NCBI RefSeq assembly: GCF_001425175.1
Contig: NZ_LMDV01000015.1
Location: 126,748-190,747, forward strand
From: Nocardioides sp. Root1257
GTDB taxonomy: Bacteria; Actinomycetota; Actinomycetes; Propionibacteriales; Nocardioidaceae
Direction: 5' to 3'
DNA length: 64,000 nt
Shown: positions 9,197-18,152 of the stretch, in pieces
Layout of the letters: every line of letters begins with the position of its first letter
Numbering within the stretch: the first letter of the stretch is position 1
Position numbers and translations under genes: made by a program
The notes under the pieces: generated by a model
The model's database searches: none
What the model was told of the DNA's origin: nothing
What the model saw: the letters and a program-made list of their open reading frames with translations, nothing else

Positions 9197-10761
9197 TCGC
9201 GATGACTCTTGACACCAACGACAAATCGTCCAGTACCGCCTTCGAGCTGGTGGCGTCCGGCATCGGCAAGATGTACGGTCCGATCCGCGTCCTCGGCGAT
9301 GTCTCGTTCCAGATTGGCGCAGGCGAAGTCGTCGGACTCATCGGAGCCAACGGCGCAGGCAAGAGCACGCTGATCAAGTGCCTGACCGGCGCGGTGCGCC
9401 CAACTGAGGGCGCCATCCTCATCGACGGCGAGGGGGTCACTTTCCGCACGCCCGACGAAGCACTCTCGGTCGGCGTAGCGGCCGTGCCTCAAGAGGTCAC
9501 TATCCCCACCGACCGTCCTGTGGCGGAGACCGTCCTACTCGGGCGGTTCCCGTCCACCTGGGGCTTCACATCCCGATCTAGGGTGAATGCTGCAGCTAAG
9601 ACGCACTTGGACCGCGTGCACCTCGCGGACGTGAACCCCAACCGGGACGCGGGATCGCTCACGCCCACCCAGAAGCGACTGGTCATGGTGGCGGCAGTTC
9701 TAGCCCGTGACCCCAAGCTGGTGATCCTCGACGAGCCGACTGCGGCCCTGCCTCCCGAGGAGTCCTCAATCGTTCACCAGCTGGTGCGCGAACTGAGCGT
9801 CGCCGGCGTCGCCGTCGTCTACGTCTCCCATCGTCTACACGAGGTCAAGGACCTCTGCACCCGAGTGGTCGCCCTGCGCAACGGCAGGCTCGCGGGCGAG
9901 CTGCACGGTGAGGACATCACGCGCCACGCAATGCTCGGTCTCATCGGCGGCACCGTCGAACCCGACACCCTGCTGGTCAGCGAAGAGCACTCCCATCACG
10001 AGGTGCGCGAGGTGGGCGACACGCTCCTCGACGTGAACGCTCTCAGCGGCATACGCATCCAAGACGTCTCTTTCACCGTGCGCCGCGGCGAGATTCTAGG
10101 GATCGCCGGCCTCGCTGGCTCAGGTCGAAGCGAGCTCCTGCGCCTGATCTACGGCCTGCAGGCACCCACAGCTGGCGAGATCACATATGACGGGCGAAAG
10201 CTCAGCGGCGGCCCGCGCGCCCGCATGCGCCGCAAACTCGGGTACGTCACCGAGCTCCGGAGCAACAACATGCTCAAGGGCCTAAGTGTCGCCAGGAACA
10301 TGACCTGCAACAGCGTGGGTGACCATAAGAAGTTCGGCCTCTTCGCCGACGCCAAGTGGGAGCACAGAGCAGCAGAGGCCACCGGCCGTACCGTCAGCCT
10401 GGTCGGCGCTCCCAGCACGTTCATCGAGAACTTGTCCGGTGGAAACATCCAAAAGGTGCTCATTGGCCGGTGGCTCTCGCGGGAAACAGAGCTGCTCCTG
10501 CTCGACGAGCCCACCTCTGGAGTTGACCTGGTGGCCCGTAAGGAGATCCACGACGTCCTGCACGAAATGACTGAAAGAGGCACGTCCGTCGTCGTTGCCA
10601 GCGTTGAGGTCGACGAGCTCACCACCATCTGTGACCGAGTCCTCGTCCTCGTGGAGGGCCGAGTAGTCGCAACACTCCAGCCGCCCTTCAGCGAGGCGGA
10701 ACTCGTCGCGACGCTCTTCGAGCATCAGGTCGCGCATAGCCAGTCCGCGGAAGCAGTGTGA
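9193..10761 (+). CDS. Sugar-type ABC transporter ATP-binding protein (two ABC domains)
   Basis: This is a 522-residue tandem ATPase of the RbsA/XylG type. The first domain has Walker A GANGAGKST and Walker B LVILDEPTAALPPEE, with a degenerate signature (LTPTQ). The second has the usual degenerate Walker A (GLAGSGRSELL), signature LSGGNIQK and Walker B LLLDEPTSGVD. The start at GTG 9193 overlaps the permease stop as GTGA; ATG 9202 is the alternative. It energises uptake by the permease and lipoprotein encoded just upstream. Its stop overlaps a possible GTG of the next hydrolase gene, extending the operon. Confidence 0.87.
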   Translation: MIAMTLDTNDKSSSTAFELVASGIGKMYGPIRVLGDVSFQIGAGEVVGLIGANGAGKSTLIKCLTGAVRPTEGAILIDGEGVTFRTPDEALSVGVAAVPQEVTIPTDRPVAETVLLGRFPSTWGFTSRSRVNAAAKTHLDRVHLADVNPNRDAGSLTPTQKRLVMVAAVLARDPKLVILDEPTAALPPEESSIVHQLVRELSVAGVAVVYVSHRLHEVKDLCTRVVALRNGRLAGELHGEDITRHAMLGLIGGTVEPDTLLVSEEHSHHEVREVGDTLLDVNALSGIRIQDVSFTVRRGEILGIAGLAGSGRSELLRLIYGLQAPTAGEITYDGRKLSGGPRARMRRKLGYVTELRSNNMLKGLSVARNMTCNSVGDHKKFGLFADAKWEHRAAEATGRTVSLVGAPSTFIENLSGGNIQKVLIGRWLSRETELLLLDEPTSGVDLVARKEIHDVLHEMTERGTSVVVASVEVDELTTICDRVLVLVEGRVVATLQPPFSEAELVATLFEHQVAHSQSAEAV

Positions 10762-10820
10762 GCATCGTGGTGACGAGCGTGTCCGAGTCCGTCCAAACGC
10801 AACAGCCGAGGGGAGTAGAC

Positions 10821-11990
10821 GTGACGGAGATCGATCAGCTGTTGTCCGCGGCAGTCGAGGACAAGGTGATCCCGTTCGGCGTCGCCATGGTCACCGACCG
10901 ACACGGCGTCCTGTGGTCGGGAGTCGCAGGAAACCGAACGCCCGACGTCGCCGCCACGACCGACACATTGTTTCGTATCTTCTCGATGTCGAAGGCCATC
11001 GGTGCCGTCGCAGCGAACATCCTGATCGACAAGCAACTCCTAACCCTAGACACGCCAGTTGTCGACATACTCGATGACTTCAAGAACATCCAAGTACTGG
11101 ACGGCTACGGGTCCAACGGTCCCAATCTGCGCGACCCTCGCACCCCGATCACCGTGCGGCACCTCCTGACCAACTCCGCTGGCTTCGCATACCCCGGATG
11201 GTCCGACCGGCAGTCGACCTTCGCGCTGCTCACCGACGCCCCCCACCCCAACTCCGGACTGCTCGACGCCATTCGGGGACCCCTGATGTTCGATCCTGGC
11301 GAAGGGATGGTCTACGGCTACGGGTTCGACTGGATCGGACCGCTGATCGAAGAACTCGACGGTCGCCGTGTGGTCGAGTTCTGCCAGGCCGAGATCTTCG
11401 ACCCCCTCGGCATGATCGACACAATGTTCGAGCCGGATCGTGCCATCGACCGACTCGCGACCGGGACGCTGCGCACCCCCGACGGCTCGTTCACACCCTT
11501 CGTGGTGTCGCCTCCTGCGCAGCCCGAGGTCTACGGCTTGGGTCAGGCGCTCTATGGGACCGCCCCTGACTACATTCGCTTCCTCCGGTTCTTCCTCAAC
11601 AAGGGCGAACTGGACGGACGGCGCCTGCTCAGCCCCGAAGGCTTCGAGCGCATGACTACACCACAGGCCGGCAGCCTCACGATGCCAGTCATGAAGACCA
11701 CTGCGTCGGTGTTCAGCGCGGACGCCAACCTGTGCCCGGAGAGTTCCAAGACCTGGACCACTGGGTTCCTAACCAACACCTCAGACCTCGAGGGGCGCCG
11801 TCGCGCCGGCTCCCTCACGTGGGCTGGATTCCTCAACACCCACTATTGGGCCGATCCGACTACCGGTGTCGCAGCAGTGCTAATGACGCAGCTGTTGCCG
11901 TTCGTCGACCCAGAATTCATGAACCTTTACGACACCTTCGAGCGCACCGTCTACAAGACGTTCGCGCATACCCCAGGAGCGATGACCTGA
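10821..11990 (+). CDS. Beta-lactamase-fold serine hydrolase (esterase-like), cytoplasmic
   Basis: This is a 389-residue protein of the class C beta-lactamase/esterase family. The nucleophile motif SxxK is SMSK in RIFSMSKAIG. A tyrosine motif lies in MVYGYGFDWIG. No signal peptide is present, so it should act inside the cell, unlike true beta-lactamases. The start at GTG 10821 has GAGGGGAG upstream, and the N-terminus then lines up with its paralogues at 29.3-30.4 and 33.1-34.3 kb; GTG 10758 overlapping the ATPase stop is an alternative. Being in the transporter operon, it probably hydrolyses an ester (or lactone) bond in the imported compound. That role is inferred. Confidence 0.8.
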   Translation: MTEIDQLLSAAVEDKVIPFGVAMVTDRHGVLWSGVAGNRTPDVAATTDTLFRIFSMSKAIGAVAANILIDKQLLTLDTPVVDILDDFKNIQVLDGYGSNGPNLRDPRTPITVRHLLTNSAGFAYPGWSDRQSTFALLTDAPHPNSGLLDAIRGPLMFDPGEGMVYGYGFDWIGPLIEELDGRRVVEFCQAEIFDPLGMIDTMFEPDRAIDRLATGTLRTPDGSFTPFVVSPPAQPEVYGLGQALYGTAPDYIRFLRFFLNKGELDGRRLLSPEGFERMTTPQAGSLTMPVMKTTASVFSADANLCPESSKTWTTGFLTNTSDLEGRRRAGSLTWAGFLNTHYWADPTTGVAAVLMTQLLPFVDPEFMNLYDTFERTVYKTFAHTPGAMT

Positions 11991-13450
11991 TGTGGACCGG
12001 ACAGTTCAACCGCCTCTACGTCGGAGGCCAGTGGATCCGTTCCTCAGGCACCGACACCATCGCCGTCGTCTCGCCCACCAGCGAGGAGGTCATCGCACGA
12101 GTGCCCGCGGCCGCGCCGGAGGACGTCGATGCTGCCGTCGCTGCAGCGAGGGAGGCTTTCGACCGAGGCCCGTGGCCTCGCGCCACCGTCGACGAACGGA
12201 TCGCGGTGATGACCAACTTCGCGGACAGACTCGAGTCGGGAAGCGAGGAGATCGCCAACCTCCTAACCGATGAGATGGGTAGCCCGATCGCCCAGTCGCG
12301 CGGAGCTCAGGTCGGTGCCGCGATCAGCATCGCTCGCAGCTATCTCGACATCGTCACGACCTACCCGTTCGAGCAGGTTCGGCGGGCGACCAGCGGTAGC
12401 GCCCTTGTGCTACGAAAGCCCGTGGGTGTCGTCGCGGCGGTCGTCCCCTGGAATGTGCCCCTAGGGGTCACGTTCCACAAGCTCTTCCCGGCTCTGCTCT
12501 CCGGTTGCACGGCTATCATCAAACCCTCCCCCGAGGCACCGCTCTTTGCCTACTGGCTGGCCGAGCAGCTCGCCGCAGCAGGTGTCCCGGACGGCGTGGT
12601 CAACGTCGTCCCGGCCGAGCGAGAGGTTAGCGAGTATCTCGTCACCCACCCGGGCGTGGACAAGGTCGCCTTCACTGGCTCCACCGCCGCCGGCCGCCGG
12701 ATCGCCAGTCTCTGTGGCCAGGATCTCCGTAAGTTCACCCTCGAGCTCGGCGGCAAGTCCGCTGCCCTCGTCCTCGACGATGCCGACCTCGACGCAACCG
12801 TCGAGGCGCTGCGCTTCGGCTCCTTCCGCAACAGCGGACAGGTATGCACCCTAAAGACCCGTGTGCTGGTCTCTCGCAATCGCGAGCAGGAGCTCCTCGA
12901 TCGTCTTCTGGCATTGGTCGACTCCATGCCCGTTGGCGATCCTCACCACCCTGACACACAGATCGGTCCTATGGTGAGCGAGCGACACCGCGGCACCGTC
13001 GAGGGATACATCGGGGTCGGTCGAGACGAAGGAGCACGCCTGGTCACGGGCGGCGGTCGACCTGCAGACCTCGAACGGGGCTGGTTCGTCCAGCCGACCA
13101 TCTTTTCCAGCGTCAGCCCTGAGATGAGGATCGCCCAGGAGGAGATCTTTGGACCGGTGTTGTCCGTCCTGACCTATACGTCCGAGGACGAAGCCGTAAC
13201 GATCGCCAACGACTCCCGCTACGGCCTAAGTGGCGCCGTCTTCACCTCAGATCTCGATCACGGCCTGAGCATCGCCCGGCGGATCTACTCCGGCGCCGTG
13301 GACCTCAATGGCGCGTTCGGTGGTTGGGGAGCGCCCTTCGGCGGGGTTAAGGACAGCGGAATCGGTCGCGAGTCCGGACCCGAAGGATTCGAGTCCTACG
13401 TCAACGTCATGTCCATCGGAGTTCCGGCGGACTACGCCAGCACGCTCTAG
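11990..13450 (+). CDS. NAD(P)-dependent aldehyde dehydrogenase
   Basis: This 486-residue aldehyde dehydrogenase would oxidise an aldehyde to a carboxylic acid. It shows the conserved PWNVPLG, FTGSTAAGRRI, general base Glu252 in LELGGKSAAL, catalytic Cys286 in SGQVC, and EEIFGPVLSV. The spacing of Glu and Cys (34 residues) is normal. The ATG overlaps the preceding stop as TGATG, so it is translationally coupled to the hydrolase. With the downstream alcohol dehydrogenase it forms an alcohol to aldehyde to acid module feeding the acyl-CoA synthetase at 18.1 kb. Substrate unknown. Confidence 0.92.
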   Translation: MWTGQFNRLYVGGQWIRSSGTDTIAVVSPTSEEVIARVPAAAPEDVDAAVAAAREAFDRGPWPRATVDERIAVMTNFADRLESGSEEIANLLTDEMGSPIAQSRGAQVGAAISIARSYLDIVTTYPFEQVRRATSGSALVLRKPVGVVAAVVPWNVPLGVTFHKLFPALLSGCTAIIKPSPEAPLFAYWLAEQLAAAGVPDGVVNVVPAEREVSEYLVTHPGVDKVAFTGSTAAGRRIASLCGQDLRKFTLELGGKSAALVLDDADLDATVEALRFGSFRNSGQVCTLKTRVLVSRNREQELLDRLLALVDSMPVGDPHHPDTQIGPMVSERHRGTVEGYIGVGRDEGARLVTGGGRPADLERGWFVQPTIFSSVSPEMRIAQEEIFGPVLSVLTYTSEDEAVTIANDSRYGLSGAVFTSDLDHGLSIARRIYSGAVDLNGAFGGWGAPFGGVKDSGIGRESGPEGFESYVNVMSIGVPADYASTL

Positions 13451-13495
13451 CTCCTCCCAGCCACCGAACCATGCACCAGTAGAGAAGGAGATCCA

Positions 13496-14563
13496 GTGAA
13501 AGGCTACGTCCTGCATGAGGCAGGTAGAGCAAGCTGGAGTGACGTCAACCCGCCCGAGCCGGCCCCCTACGACGCGATTGTTAGGCCCACGCTCGTCGCT
13601 ATCTGCACCACCGACGTCCACCTCATCGAGACCGCGGGCTTGCCGGCGGCCGTCGGCAAGCCGATCGGGCACGAAGCAGTCGGCGTGGTTGAGCGTGTAG
13701 GGGACCTCGTGCGCGACTTCCAGCCTGGAGATCGTGTCATCATCCCCGCCGGCGGCACCGACTGGAGACACCCCAACGCCCAGCGAGGAGAGGCGAAGTA
13801 CTACCAGACCAACAACGCCTACTTCTCCGAGGACCCGACTGTCGCCGGAGTGTTCTCAGAACTGGTCCGCGCCATCGACGTCGACATGACGATGACCCCA
13901 ATACCCGACGACATCAGTGACACACAGGCTGTCATGGTGCCCGACATGGTCGCAACCGGCTTCACCGCAGCCTCAAGGATGCACATTGAGTTCGGAGACA
14001 CCGTGGCGGTCCTGGGTGCCGGCCCCGTCGGACTGATGGGCATCGCGGCCGCAGCACTGCGTGGCGCAGGACAGATCATCGCCATCGACTCACGTGAATC
14101 CACCACATCCTTGGCGCGGCAATACGGTGCCACCGACGTCCTTGGGCATCGCGAAGGCAACGTCGCGGAGCGCGTGATGCAGGCAACCGCCGGCCGGCCA
14201 GTCGACAGCGTCATGATCGCGGCCGGAGGCAACGCGAGCGAACTGTTCGCGACCGCAATGCGCATCGTCAAGCCCGGCGGGCACATCGCCAACGTCACTC
14301 TCTACCTAGATCAGGAGAGCGTCACGCTGCCGCTGGAAGGATGGGGATTCGGCGGTGTCGAGCGCCATCTCACTGGTGTGTTCGTGCAAGAGGGCCGTGA
14401 GTTCTACAGCCGGCTTCTGCGGCTAATTCAGGTCGGCCGGCTGGACCCGGCACCTCTCGTCACGCACACCTTCGACGGTTGGGATGGACTGGAAGAGGCG
14501 ATCGACATGATGCGTACGCAGGACGACAACGTCATCAAGCCCGTCGTGAAGATCTCAAGCTGA
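13496..14563 (+). CDS. Zinc-dependent secondary alcohol dehydrogenase (Thermoanaerobacter ADH-like)
   Basis: This is a 355-residue medium-chain dehydrogenase. It resembles the NADP-dependent isopropanol dehydrogenases of Thermoanaerobacter brockii and Clostridium beijerinckii along its length. The catalytic zinc ligands of that group are present: Cys37 (ICTTD), His59-Glu60 (IGHEAVG) and the Asp in VPDMVATGF. The Rossmann motif is GAGPVGLMG. As in that family, the cysteine-rich structural zinc loop is absent. GTG 13496 follows AGAAGGAGATCC. It probably interconverts a secondary alcohol and a ketone in the pathway of this operon. Confidence 0.88.
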   Translation: MKGYVLHEAGRASWSDVNPPEPAPYDAIVRPTLVAICTTDVHLIETAGLPAAVGKPIGHEAVGVVERVGDLVRDFQPGDRVIIPAGGTDWRHPNAQRGEAKYYQTNNAYFSEDPTVAGVFSELVRAIDVDMTMTPIPDDISDTQAVMVPDMVATGFTAASRMHIEFGDTVAVLGAGPVGLMGIAAAALRGAGQIIAIDSRESTTSLARQYGATDVLGHREGNVAERVMQATAGRPVDSVMIAAGGNASELFATAMRIVKPGGHIANVTLYLDQESVTLPLEGWGFGGVERHLTGVFVQEGREFYSRLLRLIQVGRLDPAPLVTHTFDGWDGLEEAIDMMRTQDDNVIKPVVKISS

Positions 14564-14612
14564 CGTGCCTTCCACCAATGTCGACCAGCAAGTATCGACG
14601 AACGGAGCGAAA

Positions 14613-15392
14613 ATGCCCGACCGACTGTTAGGCAAGGTCGCCATCGTCACCGGCGCAGCGTCTGGACAAGGCGCAGAGGTGGCGCGGTTGTTCGCGCAGA
14701 ACGGCGCGAAAGTCGTGGCGTTGGACGTCAATCCCGAAGGACTAGACAGACTCAGCGATGCCGGCCCGGACATTCTCGCGATCGAGTGCGACGTCTCGAA
14801 CTCCGAGCAGGTCCAGGCCGGGGTCGCTGAGGCCGTTGAACGATTCGGACCAGTAACCGTCCTCTACAACAACGCTGCCATCACTTTGGGTGCAACCGGG
14901 GAATGGCACGAGGGTAACGACGGACCGCTTGCGGATGTCACCGAGGAAGTCTTCGACCGCATCATCAACGTGAACCTGCGGAGCCAGTTCCTCACCTGCA
15001 AGTACACGCTCCCGCACATGCTGGCCGCAGGTGGCGGATCGATCGTGAACGTGGCGTCGGTCGGCGGCGTCTTCGTCGGCACCGGCGTCAACGCCTACTG
15101 CGTCTCCAAGGGCGGCATCCTCGGTCTTTCTCGCGCACTGGCCCACTCGTACGGACCCAAGGGCATCCGGACCAACCTGCTGTGCCCTGGTTACATCGAG
15201 ACCCCCATGATCGACCGCCACCTCAAGCAGCCGGAGTTCGTCGCCGGACTCGCAACGGCCAACCCTCTTGGGCGAGTAGGTCAATCCTCCGAGATCGCGC
15301 AAGCCGGACTATTCCTGGCCTCGGACGACTCTAGTTACGTCAACGGGGCCGTGCTTCCCGTCGACGGGGGCGCCGTCGCCAGGAGCGTGTGA
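14613..15392 (+). CDS. Short-chain dehydrogenase/reductase (SDR)
   Basis: This is a 259-residue classical SDR: cofactor motif TGAASGQG, an aspartate at the end of strand 2 (VVALDVN, favouring NAD), NNAA, and catalytic Ser plus YCVSK. ATG 14613 has GGAG 8 bases upstream and is preferred to GTG 14565. It sits between the alcohol dehydrogenase and a cupin gene in the same operon and likely oxidises or reduces a hydroxyl/keto group of the same substrate. Confidence 0.87.
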   Translation: MPDRLLGKVAIVTGAASGQGAEVARLFAQNGAKVVALDVNPEGLDRLSDAGPDILAIECDVSNSEQVQAGVAEAVERFGPVTVLYNNAAITLGATGEWHEGNDGPLADVTEEVFDRIINVNLRSQFLTCKYTLPHMLAAGGGSIVNVASVGGVFVGTGVNAYCVSKGGILGLSRALAHSYGPKGIRTNLLCPGYIETPMIDRHLKQPEFVAGLATANPLGRVGQSSEIAQAGLFLASDDSSYVNGAVLPVDGGAVARSV

Positions 15393-15393
15393 G

Positions 15394-15918
15394 GTGACCG
15401 ACCGAAACGCCGCTGAGGCGCCACGCCGCGTTGTTGTCGGGCTCGGAGCCGATGGGCGCTCGACCACAATCGCCGATGAGGTGCCCGCCGCGACCGTGAC
15501 GCGCCCCGGAGGGATGACAATCACCGAGCTCTGGCGAGCCGACGAGTTGCCAGCCGCGATGGGGGAAATGGACGCCCTCCGACTCACGACAGTCCCTGCC
15601 AACGCACCGGCTGGTCTCGCTGTCCGCATCTGCACCTTCCCACCTGACGAAGTCCGTGACCGCGCCCTAAGCCAAGGACACGCCGACGCGAACACCGGCC
15701 GGCGCCCAGCCTCGGATGCGAGTCGTGCCGGCATGCACCGTACCGACACGGTCGACGTCGTCACCGTTATCCGTGGCGAACTGACGGTAGTCACGGAGAC
15801 GGGGGAGACGACACTGCGAGCGGGTGACAGCGTCGTGCAGATGGGCACGATGCACGCCTGGTCAAACCGGACCAACGAAACCGTTGTCGCGATCGCCATC
15901 ATGACGGGTGGAAGATAA
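15394..15918 (+). CDS. Cupin-domain protein
   Basis: This is a 174-residue protein. The second half is a single cupin barrel (about 105-170) with the HRTDTVDVVTVIRGELTVV and RAGDSVVQMGTMHAW patterns that carry metal-binding histidines in the family. The N-terminal ~100 residues contain another beta-rich segment. GTG 15394 lies two bases after the SDR stop. Proteins of this type (cupin_2) in catabolic operons can be small regulators, isomerases or dioxygenase-like enzymes. The sequence does not decide between them. Confidence 0.75.
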   Translation: MTDRNAAEAPRRVVVGLGADGRSTTIADEVPAATVTRPGGMTITELWRADELPAAMGEMDALRLTTVPANAPAGLAVRICTFPPDEVRDRALSQGHADANTGRRPASDASRAGMHRTDTVDVVTVIRGELTVVTETGETTLRAGDSVVQMGTMHAWSNRTNETVVAIAIMTGGR

Positions 15919-15947
15919 TCAACATGTACTATTGCCTAATCAACGTA
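15918..15947. promoter_or_regulatory. Direct repeat of the ATCAACATG element before the MaoC operon
   Basis: ATCAACATG (15918-15926) and ATCAACGTA (15939-15947) are spaced 21 bases start to start, about two helical turns. The first copy starts at the last base of the cupin stop codon and is identical to the arm of the inverted repeat at 6771-6797. The region to 16126 is AT-richer than its surroundings and probably holds the promoter of the MaoC operon. Confidence 0.5.
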
Positions 15948-16126
15948 GATAAACTAATCTGCGAATAGACCTCCGCGCTACCGAACGCGGTTCCGATGCA
16001 CCGCCGGTCCGTATCGCTCAGTGACCGCGGTGCCGCGTGGCGCAACTCAGGCGCGAGGAAGTCCTTGCGCCGCGCTGGCGCGCGCCCTTGACCCAGGACC
16101 CAGGACCCAGACAGACGGGACGCAAC

Positions 16127-17374
16127 ATGACCGCCACACCAGACCAGTCCCAAGCCGACACGGCCGCGACCGACGAAGCGGTCAATGAGGATGCGCGCAA
16201 CCCGGAGTACGGCAAGATCTCCGACGAAGCGGTCGCCCGTTTGCGGCGGCGTCTCGGCAAGGTAGTGCCGATCCGCTACCCCTACTTGCGATACGTCAAC
16301 CAGGACAGCATCACTCACGTCGCCCGTGCCATCGGCGATATGAACCCCCTGTTCATTGACCCCGGCTACGCAGAGAGCACCCGGTACGGAAGCTTGGTTG
16401 CGCCGCCCGCGATCCTCTACGCGGCAGCGTGGGGAAGTCTTGACCTCCGCCACGGACAGGGCCTTCCCGGCGTCCACGGCTTCCACTCGGGCGATGGCTG
16501 GCGACTCCTGCGTCCGATCCTGGCCGGTGACGAACTTCGCGCCACCAAGGAACTGGTCCGAGCAGAGCCGATGACCGGACGCTACGCGGGAAAGAAGATG
16601 TTTCTCCAGGTCGAGGAGCTTCGCTACTACAACCAGCGCGACGAGCTGGTCGCTATCCAGGACTTCCCGATCATCCGGGCCGAGCGCGAGGCGGCCAAGT
16701 CGCGCGGCACCAATACCGAGCTGCAGAAGGCCACCTACACGGACGAGCAAGTCGCGGAACTGGACGCCGAGCTCGAGCGCGAGGTGCCGCGGGGTGGTGA
16801 ACCCCGGTACTGGGAGGACACCGAGATTGGTGACCCTGTGGATTCGGTCCTGAAGGGCCCCCTGACTCTGCCCGACATGGTCACCTGGTTGATGGCCATC
16901 GGCTCGCCCCACGTGCGGACCGGCAAGTATTGGATGGAGTACCGCAAGACATCCCCGAAGGTCTCGGTCAAAGACCCCAAGTCCGGACTGCCGCAGGCCA
17001 TCGAGCGCGTCCATTGGGACGACTACATGGCTAGTGAGATCGGGCTCCCGGCCGCGTACGACTACGGCTCCCAACGTGGTGCCTATGCCCTGTACTGGGC
17101 CACGAACTGGGTTGGCGACGCTGGCTGGGTGGCGAAGATGGACTACCAGTTCCGTGGCTTCTTCTTCAACGGCGACCACTTCCGGATCGCCGGCGAGGTC
17201 ACCGACAAGTGGCGGGGCGCGACCACTGGAACCGGCTACGTCAGCGTCCGGTTCAGCTCGATCAACCAGCGTGGCACCGACATCATGCCGGGCACGGGCG
17301 TTTTCGCCCTGCCCTCGCGGTCGGACGGGCCATTGAGCTTCCCGGTCGACGTGGACGCCGACGGCCGCGCCTGA
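16127..17374 (+). CDS. MaoC-like acyl dehydratase, two hot-dog domains
   Basis: This is a 415-residue protein. The N-terminal half (about 45-195) resembles the FAS1-type dehydratase/MaoC N-terminal domain (YLRYVNQDSITHVARAIGDMNP, with a hydratase-like D-x-NP). The C-terminal half is a second hot-dog domain of the MaoC type with RVHWDDYMASEIGLPAAYDYG. Such proteins hydrate enoyl-CoAs or bind acyl-CoA in actinobacterial degradation clusters. ATG 16127 is chosen because the protein homology begins there. It begins an operon that runs to the thioesterase at 25.1 kb. Confidence 0.78.
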   Translation: MTATPDQSQADTAATDEAVNEDARNPEYGKISDEAVARLRRRLGKVVPIRYPYLRYVNQDSITHVARAIGDMNPLFIDPGYAESTRYGSLVAPPAILYAAAWGSLDLRHGQGLPGVHGFHSGDGWRLLRPILAGDELRATKELVRAEPMTGRYAGKKMFLQVEELRYYNQRDELVAIQDFPIIRAEREAAKSRGTNTELQKATYTDEQVAELDAELEREVPRGGEPRYWEDTEIGDPVDSVLKGPLTLPDMVTWLMAIGSPHVRTGKYWMEYRKTSPKVSVKDPKSGLPQAIERVHWDDYMASEIGLPAAYDYGSQRGAYALYWATNWVGDAGWVAKMDYQFRGFFFNGDHFRIAGEVTDKWRGATTGTGYVSVRFSSINQRGTDIMPGTGVFALPSRSDGPLSFPVDVDADGRA

Positions 17375-17402
17375 GCACCTCGTACCAGGAGAAGGAATTC
17401 AG

Positions 17403-18152
17403 ATGCCAACAGTTGACTACGAAATCAACGAGCACGTCGCCACGATCACCCTCGACGACCCCGCCCGACGCAATGCGCTCGACGTTGAGTCGGCGCTGCG
17501 TATCATCGAGATCTGCGACGAGATCGCGAAGAATTCCACCATCGGAGCCGTCGTCGTACGCGGTGCCAACGGCACGTTCTGCTCCGGTGCCGCGCGGGAA
17601 CTTCTCGCCAATGCCGGTCAGGACCCGGCCGAGGACGAGAACTTCGAGAGTATGGGGCTCGTCTACGAGTCGTTCGTCCGAATCGGCGAACTTCCCGTGC
17701 CGACTGTCGCCGCTGCATGCGGAGCTTCGGTCGGCGCAGGCGTGAACCTCCTCCTCGCCACGGATCTTCGGATCGTTGCCCTAGACGCTCGAATCATCAC
17801 GGGGTTTCTCAAGCTCGGCATTCACCCGGGCGGTGGTCACTTCACGTTGCTCAGCCAGCTCGTTGGTCGTGAGGTCGCAACCGCAGTGGGACTTTTCGGC
17901 GAGGAGATCTCGGGCGCCAAGGCAGAAGAGCTCCGGATCGCCTGGCAGGCCCTTCCAGCCGATGAGGTCGAGCCCCGGGCTGATGAGCTCGCGCGCACGG
18001 TCGCCCGAGACCCAGCGCTGGCGCGAAAGGCTGTGGCGTCACTTCGAGTCCAGAACGCACGACCCGGCATTCCGTGGGCGGCCGGCCTGGCCCTCGAACG
18101 TCCCGCCCAGATGTGGTCCCTGCGCCGCAAGCACGGAGGGACGACACCGTGA
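17403..18152 (+). CDS. Enoyl-CoA hydratase/isomerase superfamily protein
   Basis: This is a 249-residue crotonase-fold protein, with oxyanion-hole segments GTFCSGA and CGASVGAGVN and the C-terminal PGGGHFTLLSQLVG pattern. At the positions where enoyl-CoA hydratases carry their two catalytic glutamates it reads GVNLLLATD and GFLKLGIHPG, so simple hydration is doubtful. An isomerase, hydrolase, lyase or other crotonase reaction is possible. ATG 17403 has AGGAGAAGG upstream. It overlaps the next gene (GTGA). Confidence 0.82.
   Translation: MPTVDYEINEHVATITLDDPARRNALDVESALRIIEICDEIAKNSTIGAVVVRGANGTFCSGAARELLANAGQDPAEDENFESMGLVYESFVRIGELPVPTVAAACGASVGAGVNLLLATDLRIVALDARIITGFLKLGIHPGGGHFTLLSQLVGREVATAVGLFGEEISGAKAEELRIAWQALPADEVEPRADELARTVARDPALARKAVASLRVQNARPGIPWAAGLALERPAQMWSLRRKHGGTTP

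Noticed and set aside
15929..17179. 416-residue minus-strand open frame over the MaoC-like gene
   Set aside because: The plus-strand hot-dog domains are clear; the minus product has low-complexity composition typical of a shadow.
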